Assembly (NCBI GenBank): GCA_963204785.1
Contig: CAUJHG010000035.1
Location: 1-64,000, forward strand
DNA from: Pseudomonadota bacterium
Lineage (GTDB): Bacteria > Pseudomonadota > Gammaproteobacteria > Burkholderiales > Burkholderiaceae_E
Length of the DNA: 64,000 nucleotides
Direction of reading: 5' to 3'
The notes beneath the pieces were generated by a model. It was not told the DNA's origin, made no database searches, and saw nothing but the letters and a program-made list of their open reading frames with translations. The stretch's first letter is position 1. The number at the start of each line of letters is the position of its first letter. Position numbers and translations under genes: made by a program. Positions 1 to 9,401 of this stretch are shown here, piece after piece.

Positions 1-322
1 CAGATTCAGCGGGCCGCTGCTGTCGAGCCAAGGCGGTAAGGTCGGAACGGACAGCCTCCTGGCCGCGGCAGTTCCCCTCCGGGTAGGCAATGCCGCGATC
101 CAACCGCTTGAACCGTCCGCGCGTAACCCGTTGATTTGAAAGGGTGCTGAACTGTGCCTTTGCGGACTCCGGGCCATTCGCGGAGAGCGAAGCCCGGGAG
201 AAGAATGGCCAGGAGAGAGCGAAAAGCGGCCGAGAACGGGCCAGACAGGCAACCGGCGAAGTCCGCAGGTGTCCGCATGAACCCGCGCAAACACGCGGGA
301 ACTGTCGGCAACAGACGAGAAA

Positions 323-352
323 AAGCCCCAACTGAGAACAGTTGGGGCTTCA
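323..352 (-). terminator. Rho-independent terminator of ssrA
   Basis: Inverted repeat AGCCCCAACT-gagaac-AGTTGGGGCT, followed on the minus strand by a T-run (GGGGCTTTTTC), directly downstream of the tmRNA 3' end. Confidence 0.85.
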
Positions 353-356
353 ATAG

Positions 357-721
357 TGGTGGAGCCGGCGGGAATCGAACCCGCGTCCGCAAGTCCTCTA
401 CGACCAGTTCTACATGCTTAGTCGATCTATTTGGGTCTCGATGCGGACTTAGCCGGTCGACAGGCCGGTACGCACCCAGTCACCTACTTTTTAGCTCTCC
501 GACAAGTGACCCGCCGGAGCACGATCCGATGTGAATGACACTGCCGCTCCCTTGCGGGAACCCGGGCCATCGGAAACCCGGTGCAGTGGCTTAGGCCTTA
601 AGCGGCCAGAGCGAAACGCTCGTCGTTGGCGTTTGTGGTTTTGCCAATGGATTAACGAGGAAAAGGCGCCTCGGCATGCCCTGTGCCGCTTCGCTACCCA
701 CGTCGAAACCAGGTCGGCCCC
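357..721 (-). ncRNA. ssrA: tmRNA (transfer-messenger RNA)
   Basis: Minus strand starts GGGGCCG and ends CGGCTCC-ACCA, giving a 7-bp acceptor stem with a G3-U pair. Contains GTTCGATTCCCGCCGGCTCC and the tag ORF GCC AAC GAC GAG CGT TTC GCT CTG GCC GCT TAA = ANDERFALAA* (630..598). Confidence 0.96.
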
Positions 722-786
722 GGAATTCGGTTCGTGCTGCAGTGTTGCTGCGCAAGTGGCGCGGTCGACTTCCGCGCTGAAACCCA

Positions 787-792
787 ATTATA
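787..792 (-). promoter_or_regulatory. Putative -10 box of the ssrA promoter
   Basis: Perfect TATAAT on the minus strand, about 66 nt upstream of the mature tmRNA 5' end. No good -35 at optimal spacing. Confidence 0.45.
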
Positions 793-823
793 GGCATGTT
801 TCGGAATTTCAAGGGGCCGGTGA

Positions 824-2698
824 TCAGAACCAGCCGGTGACCCCGACCCCGACGTACCGGCGCCAGTACCCTTCGCCGCCACTGGCCACCCCCATCGAGC
901 CGCCCGAGCCGCCCGCATAGGCGTGCACGCGCAGCGAGCGATGCAGGTCGTAGCCGGCGGAGAGCTCCCACAGGTTCGGGTGCCCGCTGCTGCGCTGGCC
1001 CCAGCCGTCCTCCTCGCGAGCGATGCCCAGGCCGAGCTTCAGGGTGAAGTCCCAGGGCCGGGCTTCATGGCCGAGGGCCAGGTACGCGCGCGCCTCGCGA
1101 TAGCTGCGCGGGTTCCAGTAGCCCCGGGCCGGGCGCGTCGCGGAGCTCGGGTCGGAGCTGCGGAAGGCCATCGCTTCGACGCCCACGACCACCTTGGGCT
1201 GCGAGCGCAGCTGGTGGTCTGCGCGCAGGTTCAGGCGGGTGCGCTGGTTGCCGTCGTCGAACCGCAGTCCCGCAAGGGCGGCGGAGATCGAGGAGGCGGG
1301 CTGCCAGCGCCAACGCGCGCCGACCGACGCGACGTCGACCGTGACCCGATTCGCAACTGCGAGCGGAGTCTCGGCCACCTCGCGTCCGAGTTCACCGTCC
1401 ACCCGCAGGGCGTCCGTGGGCAGCCAGTGGGCGCGCGCGGCGCCGGTCACCGGGTGCCAGTCGCCGTAGCGGTTGGCCTGCACCGTGAGGCCCACCCAGG
1501 CCGGGCCGCGATCGGCGGGCGTGCCGATCGCCTCGGCGTCGCTTGCGAGCCGGGTGCGCCAGGTGAGACCGAGGCGCTCGCCGCGGGCGGCGCGGGTCGG
1601 TTCGGTGAGGTCCACCCAACGCGCGGCGAGCTCCACGCTGCTCGCCTGCGTCGGCCGCCAGCCGGCGGAGGCGGTGGTGGTGCGCGTGTCGAGCCGGTCG
1701 CGGTCGGTGGCGAACTCGACGCTGGCATCGGCCCAGGACTGCAGCTCCCGCCCGGTGCGGTGATCGCGCAGCCAGCGGGCTTCGGGATGCTCGAGCCCAT
1801 CGAGCGCGGCGTGCGCGAGCCGGTCGTAGCCTGCCCAGCGCAGGGCGCGGGCGTGATCGATGCGCGCGTCGACCGGGGCTTGCAGACCGGCGGAGCGGTC
1901 GCGGGCGAAGCCGTCGCGGTAGGCGGCCACCGCTTCGCGATGCCGCCCGGCGAAGTTGCGGGCCTGGGCCAGTCCGTAGCGGCTTGCGCGGTCGCCGGGA
2001 TCCTCGCGCAGCAGCTGCTCGTAGGCGGCGATCGCCTCGTCGTACCGGTCCATCCAGGCCAGGGTCTGCGCCCTGGCGCGTGCGATCCTGCTGTCCGCCG
2101 GGCGCAGGGCGTGCGCACGTTCGTAGGCCTGCAGGGCCTCGGCGAGGCGGCCGTCGTTGCGGCGGGCCTGCGCGAGCCCATCCCAGGCGTCGAAGCCGTC
2201 GTCGCCGCCCGCGAAGGCGGCCGGGTGTGCGCTGACCTCCAGGAACAGCGGTTCGGCGCGGGCGGGCTCGCCGGCCCACAGCGTCTGCCAGGCCAGCGAC
2301 AGCAGCACGTCGGGACGGCGCGACGGCGCCAGCTCGAGGACCCTGCGATAGCGTTCGGCGGCGTCGGCATTGCGGTCGGCGAAGCCGTGCACGCGCGCCG
2401 ACTCGATCAGGAGGTCGACGTCCCCGGGGGCGGCGGCTTCGAGCGCCCGCCAGCGGGGCAGGGCGTCGGCCCAGTCGCGGCGCTCGGTGGCTGCGCGCGC
2501 CATCGCGCGCATCGCGCCCAGGTCGCGGTCCTCATCCGCTACGCCCTGCGCAGATCTCGGCTCAGCCGCAGGCGCCGCCTGGGCAAGCGCGGTTCCGGGC
2601 GTGGCAAGCGCGGCCAGCCCGAGCGAAAGCGCCGCCGCGAGGACAGCTCCGTGATGCGCGGGGATCGCCCGCTGGCGGTCCGTCTGGCGAGGCCTCAT
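824..2698 (-). CDS. TPR-containing outer-membrane beta-barrel protein, PgaA-like polysaccharide exporter
   Basis: 624 aa. Signal peptide, TPR-like repeats (DALPRWRALEAAAPGDVDLL..., EALQAYERAHALRPADSR...) and a C-terminal beta-barrel ending ...YVGVGVTGWF. ATG overlaps the pgaC stop (ATGA). Confidence 0.8.
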   Translation of the reverse strand: MRPRQTDRQRAIPAHHGAVLAAALSLGLAALATPGTALAQAAPAAEPRSAQGVADEDRDLGAMRAMARAATERRDWADALPRWRALEAAAPGDVDLLIESARVHGFADRNADAAERYRRVLELAPSRRPDVLLSLAWQTLWAGEPARAEPLFLEVSAHPAAFAGGDDGFDAWDGLAQARRNDGRLAEALQAYERAHALRPADSRIARARAQTLAWMDRYDEAIAAYEQLLREDPGDRASRYGLAQARNFAGRHREAVAAYRDGFARDRSAGLQAPVDARIDHARALRWAGYDRLAHAALDGLEHPEARWLRDHRTGRELQSWADASVEFATDRDRLDTRTTTASAGWRPTQASSVELAARWVDLTEPTRAARGERLGLTWRTRLASDAEAIGTPADRGPAWVGLTVQANRYGDWHPVTGAARAHWLPTDALRVDGELGREVAETPLAVANRVTVDVASVGARWRWQPASSISAALAGLRFDDGNQRTRLNLRADHQLRSQPKVVVGVEAMAFRSSDPSSATRPARGYWNPRSYREARAYLALGHEARPWDFTLKLGLGIAREEDGWGQRSSGHPNLWELSAGYDLHRSLRVHAYAGGSGGSMGVASGGEGYWRRYVGVGVTGWF

Positions 2699-3957
2699 GC
2701 TGCCGACCCGGTGCGTTGCGTGTTCCAGCGCACCGGTGTGCGCGTCGGTCTGCGGAACAGCCAGTGCAGCGACAGCACCGTGCCCAGCGACAGGAACATC
2801 CAGTAGACGATCGGGTACCAGACCGCGTAGGGCAGCATCGCGAGGATCGAGCGGTCGTAGCGGCGGTCGATCAGGGTGCCGATGCTCAGCTGCGCCAGGC
2901 ACAGGGTCCCGATCGTCATGCCCCACAGGTTGGGGATCGGCGAGGCGCCCACCGGGGGCAGGCCCGCGGCCCAGGAGACGGTCCAGATCGTGGTCAGGAC
3001 GACGAAGCAGAGCGCCCAAAGTGTGGAGAGCGAGGATTCCACGTACACCGGCCACATGCGCCGGTACTTCCAGTGCGCCATCACGTCGCGGTGCTTGTGC
3101 AGCACCTGCATCAGTCCGCGCGCCCAGCGCAGCCGCTGCTTCCACAGGCCGCGGTAGCTCGCGGGCACGGTCATCCAGCACACGGCGCGCGGCTCGTAGC
3201 GCACGTCGTAGAACCGCTTCTGGAGCTTCCAGGTGAGCTCGATGTCCTCGGTGGGCATCTCCGGGCTGAAGCCGCCCACGTCGAGCAGCGCGCTGCGCCG
3301 GAACGCGGCCACCACGCCGGAGACCGTGACGATGCGGCCCCAGATCCGCTGCGAGCGGCGCAGCAGGCTGACGATCGAAGAGAACTCGATCGACTGGAGC
3401 CGCGCGAGGAAGGTGCTGGTGTTGCGCACCCGCGGGTTGCCGGTGACCGCGGCCACGCGCGCCGACGCGAAGTGCGGCGCCATCTGCCGCAGCAGGTCCG
3501 GCTCGGGCTCGGCATCGGCGTCCAGGATCAGCACGATCTCGCCGCGCGCCAGGGGCAGCGCGTCGTTCAGGGCCATCGCCTTGCCCTCGTTGGCCAGCTT
3601 GCGCACCACCCGCAGCTTCGCGTCCTCGCCCAGCTCCGCGAGCGCCGCGACGGTGCCGTCGGTCGAGCCGTCGTCGACGACGATCACCTCGAAGTCCGGG
3701 TAGTCCATGGCGAGCATCGCGCGCACCGAGCGCGCGATCACTGCCTCCTCGTTGTGCGCGGGCACCAGCACGCTGGCGGCGGGGAGGAGACCCGGCTGGG
3801 CGTCGACTTCGCGACCGGGGCGTTCCCAGCGCACGCGGAACATGAGCGCCGTGGTGATCCAGAGGATGCTGGTCGCGATCGGGTAGGCCGCGAAATAGAT
3901 CAGCGCCGCCTGGTAGACGATCGAGTGCTGCAGAACGGACAGGAACTCGGTGAGCAT
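2695..3957 (-). CDS. pgaC: Poly-beta-1,6-N-acetyl-D-glucosamine synthase-like family 2 glycosyltransferase
   Basis: VVDDGSTDGT, DADAEPEP, EDIELTWKLQ and QRLRWARG (QxxRW) motifs, flanked by transmembrane helices. Confidence 0.88.
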   Translation of the reverse strand: MLTEFLSVLQHSIVYQAALIYFAAYPIATSILWITTALMFRVRWERPGREVDAQPGLLPAASVLVPAHNEEAVIARSVRAMLAMDYPDFEVIVVDDGSTDGTVAALAELGEDAKLRVVRKLANEGKAMALNDALPLARGEIVLILDADAEPEPDLLRQMAPHFASARVAAVTGNPRVRNTSTFLARLQSIEFSSIVSLLRRSQRIWGRIVTVSGVVAAFRRSALLDVGGFSPEMPTEDIELTWKLQKRFYDVRYEPRAVCWMTVPASYRGLWKQRLRWARGLMQVLHKHRDVMAHWKYRRMWPVYVESSLSTLWALCFVVLTTIWTVSWAAGLPPVGASPIPNLWGMTIGTLCLAQLSIGTLIDRRYDRSILAMLPYAVWYPIVYWMFLSLGTVLSLHWLFRRPTRTPVRWNTQRTGSAA

Positions 3958-4436
3958 CAGCCGGTGCTCCGCGTGAGGGTTCTGGTGGGGGCGCCGCCGT
4001 TGCCACCGTTGTGCAGACCGTGCGCCGTCGATCCCTCTTTGGCCATCCGATAGACCTTGCGCTCGCCGTCGAGCTCCACGGTGATCAGGCGCGCGTGCGC
4101 GAGCGCAGGCCAGTCCGCGACCACCTCGCGTCCGTTCCAGTCGCGCGGGTAGCTCTCGTCGATCCTCGGAACACCGGTGCGTGCGCCCTTGCGCCGATGG
4201 ATGCCGAGGTTGTGCAGGATCCAGGCGATCGTGATCGTCGGCAGCACCACCAGGGAACCGACGATCAGCCAGGACAGCGCCTCGCTGTCCCAGGGGCGGC
4301 CGAGCACCTCCAGCCAGCCCCAGACGAACAGCGCCCAGCCCGCGACGACCACCACCGTGTGGGCGAGACGCTGGGGCCAGCCGGACAGACTGGCTGCGCG
4401 CGTGCGCGCGCCCGGATCGATCGTCGCCTGGCTCAC
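3957..4436 (-). CDS. pgaD: PgaD-like membrane subunit of PNAG synthase
   Basis: Small protein with two hydrophobic segments (AHTVVVVAGWALFVWGWLEVL, LIVGSLVVLPTITIAWILHNL) immediately upstream of pgaC. GTG start overlaps the upstream stop (GTGA). Confidence 0.75.
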   Translation of the reverse strand: MSQATIDPGARTRAASLSGWPQRLAHTVVVVAGWALFVWGWLEVLGRPWDSEALSWLIVGSLVVLPTITIAWILHNLGIHRRKGARTGVPRIDESYPRDWNGREVVADWPALAHARLITVELDGERKVYRMAKEGSTAHGLHNGGNGGAPTRTLTRSTG

Positions 4437-5344
4437 GCCTGGCGGTTCCGCTGCCTGCGCGTGGCGGCCGCGAGCGCGACGGCGCCGATCGCCAGGACGC
4501 CGGCGGTCGCGGGCACCGGGACCGGCCTGGGGTCGTTCACCAGGTGCTCGGTCGGCACGGTCAGCCACTCGCCGTCGCCCTGGCGCCAGGCGAGGTTTAC
4601 CACGCCGACCTCGAGGCGATCATAGGTGCCGAGCTCGAAGCGGTACAGCCCGGTGCCGAGCAGCAGGTCCTCGTCGAAGCCGAGCCGGTCGCGCGCGCTC
4701 AGGAAGTCCGAGGAGATCTCCAGTGGCGTGGCGTCGGCGCCCCAGATGCGCAGGAAGAAGCCGTCGTCGTAGAGCACCCCGAAGTTGTAGCTGCCGGGAT
4801 CGGTGATCCGCAGGTAGCCGGTGTAGTGCGAGGTCCAGTTGTCCTGGGGACCGCTGGTGCCCGCGAAGAGGGCGCCGGGGAGCGCACCGACCGTGCCCCA
4901 GCCCGAGTAGCCGGCGCTTGCATACTCGGCGTCGGAGTGGTCGATCGTGGCGACAACTCCGCTCCAGCCCTGCACCGGCAGGGTCGATCCGGCAGCATTG
5001 ATCGCCGCCCAGTCGGCGAGTCCCCAGATTCCGGTGCCCCAGCCGTATTCGCCGATCCGCTGGAAGCCCGCTCCCGGACTGTTGGAATACTCGCCGACGC
5101 CCGGCTCGATCTCCTTCCAGTACACCGAGGTCCCGGTCCAGTTGCCGTCGATGCGCAGGAAGCTCGCGTTCGCGCCGGTGCCGGCAGCGAACTGCCCGGC
5201 CATCAGGGGGTCGAGCGTGATCGCGGCCTGTGCCGCGGGCACGGCGAGCAGTGCCGAGAGGGCTGTCAGTGCCAGGGCCGCCATCGAGCGCGCAGGATGC
5301 CCAGCGGCGTGCCGGATCGTCTTCCGGTTCTGTTTCATGTTCAT
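4433..5344 (-). CDS. PEP-CTERM-like exported protein with PA14-type domain
   Basis: N-terminal signal sequence; TGYLRITDPGSYNFGVLYDDGFFLRIWG resembles PA14; C-terminus VPVPATAGVLAIGAVALAAATRRQRNRQA has the PEP-CTERM layout (VPxPA - hydrophobic helix - basic tail). An upstream ATG at 5392 is possible. Confidence 0.75.
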   Translation of the reverse strand: MNMKQNRKTIRHAAGHPARSMAALALTALSALLAVPAAQAAITLDPLMAGQFAAGTGANASFLRIDGNWTGTSVYWKEIEPGVGEYSNSPGAGFQRIGEYGWGTGIWGLADWAAINAAGSTLPVQGWSGVVATIDHSDAEYASAGYSGWGTVGALPGALFAGTSGPQDNWTSHYTGYLRITDPGSYNFGVLYDDGFFLRIWGADATPLEISSDFLSARDRLGFDEDLLLGTGLYRFELGTYDRLEVGVVNLAWRQGDGEWLTVPTEHLVNDPRPVPVPATAGVLAIGAVALAAATRRQRNRQA

Positions 5345-5586
5345 TCGTCCACCTTGTTTCGCCTGTTCCGAGGCCTTCGTCGGGGCACTCATGAGAGTGC
5401 TGCAAGTCTAGGCATGGAGGCAGACGGACAGCAGCGACTTCGTCACGCAAACGCCAAGATCGTTCTGCGCACGCGTGAGATCCTGCACGAAGGGAACACA
5501 ACGAGGACGGGCCGCCCGATGGGCGACGTGGGACGGGCGATGGGCGCTGTCGCCGCCCGCGTCAGTCGACGCGGTGCGAAGGCTGC

Positions 5587-6279
5587 TCAGAGCGGCAGCA
5601 GCTCCAGCAACTGCAGCGGACTTGCGATCAGGTGGTCTGCGCCCCAATGCTCGGGCCGAGAGGCTTCGCCGCAGAAACCGTAGGCCGCCGCCACCGTGAT
5701 CATCCCGGCGGCCTGTCCGGCGAGGACGTCGCGCTCGTCGTCGCCGACGTAGATCGAGCGCGCCGGATCGACCCCGGCCAGGCGCGCCGCGTACAGCAAG
5801 GGCTCCGGGTGTGGCTTCGCGTGCGGGGTGGTGTCGCCGCCCACCGCGGTTGCGGAGCGCTCCAGTACGCCGAGCGCCGCCAGGATCGGACGCACGAAAC
5901 GCTCCACCTTGTTGCTGACCACGCCCCAGGTCACGCCGCGCCGCTCCAGCGTCTCGATCACCAGCTCCATGCCCTCGAAAAGGCGCGTGTGCACGCAGAT
6001 TGCAGCCTCGTAGCGACCGAGGAACTCATCGCGCAGCATGTCGAAACCGGGGTCTCCTGGCGATACGCCCAGCCCGTGGCCGAGCAGGCCCCGCGCGCCG
6101 GCCGATGCATAGGGGCGCAGCGCCTCCAGGGGCAGCGGCTCCAGCCCGCGTTCGAGGCGCAAGGCGTTCACCGGCGCGGCGAGGTCCGCCGCAGTGTCGG
6201 CCAGCGTGCCGTCGAGGTCGAAGAACACCGCCTGGGGCAGCGCGCGTACCGTCGTCGCCGTTGCCTGCCGTGCGCTCAC
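5587..6279 (-). CDS. gph: Phosphoglycolate phosphatase (HAD family)
   Basis: [15 protein letters not shown] and [11 protein letters not shown] motifs. GTG start overlaps the ubiG stop. Confidence 0.88.
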   Translation of the reverse strand: MSARQATATTVRALPQAVFFDLDGTLADTAADLAAPVNALRLERGLEPLPLEALRPYASAGARGLLGHGLGVSPGDPGFDMLRDEFLGRYEAAICVHTRLFEGMELVIETLERRGVTWGVVSNKVERFVRPILAALGVLERSATAVGGDTTPHAKPHPEPLLYAARLAGVDPARSIYVGDDERDVLAGQAAGMITVAAAYGFCGEASRPEHWGADHLIASPLQLLELLPL

Positions 6280-7007
6280 AGCGGCCGTCGCAATGCAAGC
6301 ATGTAGTTGACGCTCACGTCGCCTGGAACGAGCCGGTACGCACGGGTGATCGGGTTGTAGGTCATCCCGGTCATCCCTGCAGGCTCGAGGCCGTGGCGGC
6401 GGGAGAAGCTCAACAGCTCCGAGGGTCTGATGAACTTCTCGAAGGCGTGGGTGCCGCGCGGCAGCAGGTTCAGCAGGTATTCGGCGCCCACGATCGCGAA
6501 CAGGAAGGCTTTCGGATTGCGGCTGATCGTCGAGAAGAAGACCCAGCCCCCGGGGCGCACCAGCGCAGCGCAGGCGCCGACCACCGAGGAGGGATCGGGC
6601 ACGTGCTCGAGCATTTCCATGCACGTGACGACGTCGTAGGCCGCCGGCTCGCGCGCAGCCAGCTCCTCGACGGCGACCCGCTCGTAGGCGACCTGCACGC
6701 CGCTCTCCAGGCCGTGGAGCTTCGCGACCTCGAGCGCCTTCTCGCCGAGATCGATTCCGGTGACCCGTGCGCCGCGTTGCGCCATCGACTCGGCCAGGAT
6801 GCCGCCGCCGCATCCGACGTCGAGCACGCGCTTGTCGGCCAGCTTCGCGAGCCCGTCGATCCAGCCCAGGCGAAGCGGATTGATCTCGTGCAGCGGCCGG
6901 AACTCCGAGCCTGGATCCCACCAGCGGCTGGCCAGTGCCTGGAACTTGGCGAGTTCTGCCTGATCGACGTTGCGAGCAGAAGCCGGGTCTCGGATGGGTT
7001 GGGGCAT
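6276..7007 (-). CDS. ubiG: Bifunctional 3-demethylubiquinol / 2-octaprenyl-6-hydroxyphenol O-methyltransferase
   Basis: [22 protein letters not shown] and [16 protein letters not shown] signatures. Confidence 0.95.
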   Translation of the reverse strand: MPQPIRDPASARNVDQAELAKFQALASRWWDPGSEFRPLHEINPLRLGWIDGLAKLADKRVLDVGCGGGILAESMAQRGARVTGIDLGEKALEVAKLHGLESGVQVAYERVAVEELAAREPAAYDVVTCMEMLEHVPDPSSVVGACAALVRPGGWVFFSTISRNPKAFLFAIVGAEYLLNLLPRGTHAFEKFIRPSELLSFSRRHGLEPAGMTGMTYNPITRAYRLVPGDVSVNYMLALRRPL

Positions 7008-7066
7008 CGGTGGTGCTTGCTTGGGCAGGAGGCGGGCCGCCTATTCTACGGGCTGCCCGAAATGAG

Positions 7067-7093
7067 AAAGCCCCGCACGCGGCGGGGCTTTCC
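7067..7093 (-). terminator. Terminator downstream of ompA
   Basis: AAAGCCCCGC-acgc-GGCGGGGCTTT hairpin between the ompA stop and the ubiG start. Confidence 0.75.
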
Positions 7094-7111
7094 TGGCGCA
7101 GCGGCGAAGGC

Positions 7112-7789
7112 TTATTTCTTCGCGCGCGTGCCGACCACTTCGATCTCCACGCGACGGTTCTTCGCGCGGCCTGCAGCGGTCTTGTTGTCGGCGACCGGCT
7201 GCTTCTCACCCTTGCCTTCGGTGTAGATGCGGTTGGCCTCGACGCCCTTGCTCACCAGGTAGCCCTTGACGGCTTCGGCACGACGGACCGACAGGCGCTG
7301 GTTGTACTGGTCGGTACCGATGCTGTCGGTGTGGCCGACCGCGATGATCACCTCGAGGGTGATGTCCTTCAGCTTGCCGGTCAGGTCATCCAGCTTGGCC
7401 TTGCCTTCGGGCTTCAGGACCGACTTGTCGAAGTCGAAGAAGGCGTCTGCCGCGAAGGTGACCTTTTCGCTGGTCGGGGCCGGCGCGGGCTTCGGCGCGG
7501 GTGCCGGAGCCGGAGCGGGTGCCGGGGCCGGAGCGGGACGAGCGGCCGCCGGTGCCGGAGCCTTGGGCAGGAGGTCGTCGTCGCAGCCCTTGATCGCGTT
7601 GGCAGGCGCGAAGTAGCCGGTACGCCAGCACAGCCCGAACCCGCTCTTGACGACGTTCGTGCCGGCCTGGGTGTCATTGCTGATCACATAGCCGCTGTTC
7701 TTGGGATCGGCGACTTGCGCGGAAGCCACCGACGAGGCTGCGAGCAGCGCTGCGGCGACCAGGGAAGACAGAGCGACCGGTTTGTTCAT
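7112..7789 (-). CDS. ompA: OmpA family outer-membrane protein with Ala/Pro-rich linker
   Basis: C-terminal OmpA domain (FFDFDKSVLKPEG...GHTDSIGTDQYNQRLSVRRAEAV...AKNRRVEIEV), PAPAPAPAPAPAPAPKPAPAP linker, signal peptide. Confidence 0.92.
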   Translation of the reverse strand: MNKPVALSSLVAAALLAASSVASAQVADPKNSGYVISNDTQAGTNVVKSGFGLCWRTGYFAPANAIKGCDDDLLPKAPAPAAARPAPAPAPAPAPAPAPKPAPAPTSEKVTFAADAFFDFDKSVLKPEGKAKLDDLTGKLKDITLEVIIAVGHTDSIGTDQYNQRLSVRRAEAVKGYLVSKGVEANRIYTEGKGEKQPVADNKTAAGRAKNRRVEIEVVGTRAKK

Positions 7790-7842
7790 GTTTCTCCTCA
7801 CGGTAGAACGAATCTTGGAAGCGGAGCCGACCCTGCGCCGGA

Positions 7843-9189
7843 TCAGGACGCACCGGCACCTGGGCCGTCCGGCAGAATCTCGCTGATCCGATTGTGCCAT
7901 AGCCTTCCGCGGCCAACTACCTCCGAAACCCTGCGCCGGACTTCGTTCTCGGCGAGTTGTCGCTTGTGGACAACAGGTTTCCCGGCAATCCAGACCTCGG
8001 CCACCTGTTCGCGGCCAGCGGCGTAGACGAGCTGTGAAACCGGGTCGAACACCAGCGCGGTCTGCAGTTCCGAGAGGTCGACGGCAACCAGGTCGGCCGC
8101 CTTTCCGGCCTCGATCGAGCCGATCCGCTCGCCCAGTCCGAGCGCGCGCGCCCCCCCCAGGGTCATCGCGTGCAGCACCTCGTGCGCCGGCCACGCGGTG
8201 GCGTCGCCCGAGGTCCCCTTGGCGAGCAGCGCGGCGGTACGCGCCTCCTGCAGCAGGTCGAGCCGGTTGTTGCTGGCGGCGCCATCGGTGCCGATGCCCA
8301 CGTTGATGCCGAGCGCGCGCATCCGGGCGGTGCGTGCGAGGCCGCTGGCGAGCTTGAGGTTGGAGTGCGGGCAGTGCGCCACCGATGCGCCGTGCATCGC
8401 GAGCAGTTGCAGGTCGGTGTCGTCCAGGTGCACCGCGTGCACCGCGATCAGCTCGGGTCCCAGCAGTCCCAGGTCGGCCAGGCGCTGCAGCGGCCGACGT
8501 CCGTGCCGTGCGAGGCTCTCGGCCACTTCCTGCGCGGTCTCGTGCAGGTGGCAGTGCACCGGCATCCCGGTCTCGCCGACCAGGCGGGCGATGCGCATGA
8601 AGCTCTCGTCGGACACGGTGTACGGGGCGTGCGGGGCGAGGCAGAAGCTCGTCAGCGGGTCGTCGCGAAGGCGGTCGCGCAGCTCGAGGCCCTTGCGCAG
8701 GTAGTCCGCGGGCCCCGAGCCGTAGGCCGAGGGGAATTCGACCGCGATGATGCCCAGTGCCGCGCGCATTCCCATCAGCGAGGCGGCTGCCGCCACCTGC
8801 TCGGGGAAGAAGTACATGTCGTTGAAGCAGGTGATCCCGCCGAGCGCCATCTCGGCGCAGGCGAGCAGGGCGCCGTCGTAGACGAACTCGGGCGACATCA
8901 GACGGCCCTCGAGCGGCCAGATCCGCTGCTCGAGCCAGGCCTGCAGCGGCAGGTCGTCGCCGACGCCCCGCAGCAGGCTCATCGATGCGTGCGTGTGCAG
9001 GTTGACCAGGCCGGGGACGAGCAGGTGTCCGGGAAGCTCGACGCAGGGGGCCGACGGGTGCAGCGCACGCGCCTGCGGCGCCGGCATCAGCCCGGCGATG
9101 CGTTCGTCCTCGACCAGCACCGCGTGGCCGGTCAGCACTTCGGGCGAGGGCGCGACGGGGGCGATCCATTCCGGGCAGATCAGCTGCAT
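7843..9189 (-). CDS. TRZ/ATZ family amidohydrolase (5-methylthioadenosine/S-adenosylhomocysteine deaminase-like)
   Basis: [36 protein letters not shown] and [12 protein letters not shown] metal/active-site motifs. Confidence 0.88.
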   Translation of the reverse strand: MQLICPEWIAPVAPSPEVLTGHAVLVEDERIAGLMPAPQARALHPSAPCVELPGHLLVPGLVNLHTHASMSLLRGVGDDLPLQAWLEQRIWPLEGRLMSPEFVYDGALLACAEMALGGITCFNDMYFFPEQVAAAASLMGMRAALGIIAVEFPSAYGSGPADYLRKGLELRDRLRDDPLTSFCLAPHAPYTVSDESFMRIARLVGETGMPVHCHLHETAQEVAESLARHGRRPLQRLADLGLLGPELIAVHAVHLDDTDLQLLAMHGASVAHCPHSNLKLASGLARTARMRALGINVGIGTDGAASNNRLDLLQEARTAALLAKGTSGDATAWPAHEVLHAMTLGGARALGLGERIGSIEAGKAADLVAVDLSELQTALVFDPVSQLVYAAGREQVAEVWIAGKPVVHKRQLAENEVRRRVSEVVGRGRLWHNRISEILPDGPGAGAS

Positions 9190-9255
9190 GGGCGGAATTC
9201 AACCACAGGGCAGCGCGATCGCGTCCGGCGCCTCCGGGAGGAAGGTCCCGAAATG

Positions 9256-9261
9256 TTACAA
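9256..9261 (+). promoter_or_regulatory. Putative -10 element of the gyrA promoter
   Basis: TGTTACAATTC, a TACAAT hexamer about 140 nt upstream of gyrA. Confidence 0.4.
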
Positions 9262-9366
9262 TTCAAAGGTTTAACGCCCTCCGCGGCTTCGCCGCGGTCG
9301 CTCGACCGCTGACATCTTCCTGCGCCGGTGGCCCGGTCACCGGCCGCCGCCGATGCGGGCGTTGCC

Positions 9367-9400
9367 GCCTCGCCTCCCCAAAGGCCTCGCCTCCCCAAAG
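9367..9400 (+). repeat. Perfect 17-bp tandem duplication in the gyrA 5' UTR
   Basis: GCCTCGCCTCCCCAAAG repeated twice (9367-9383, 9384-9400), one base before the gyrA ATG. Confidence 0.95.
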
Positions 9401-9401
9401 C

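Noticed and set aside
1-320. Possible integrative-element remnant downstream of ssrA
   Set aside because: ssrA 3' ends are common integration sites, but I see no integrase ORF and no duplicated tmRNA 3' end here; evidence insufficient.
6-392. Minus ORF MRTRVRFPPAPPLL... at window start
   Set aside because: It begins inside the tmRNA 3' end and terminator; TRVRFPPAPP is the usual false translation of a tRNA-like T-arm/acceptor stem.
923-2806. 627-aa + strand ORF antisense to the PgaA-like gene
   Set aside because: Low-complexity Gly/Ala/Arg composition typical of GC-rich antisense shadow; no domain-like content.
824-4006. Single 1060-aa minus ORF
   Set aside because: First half is an out-of-frame shadow of pgaC; only the part from ATG 2698 is a plausible protein.
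7471-7560. Possible short tandem DNA repeat
   Set aside because: It encodes the Ala-Pro linker of the OmpA protein (PAPAPAPAPA...), a common feature, not an independent repeat element.
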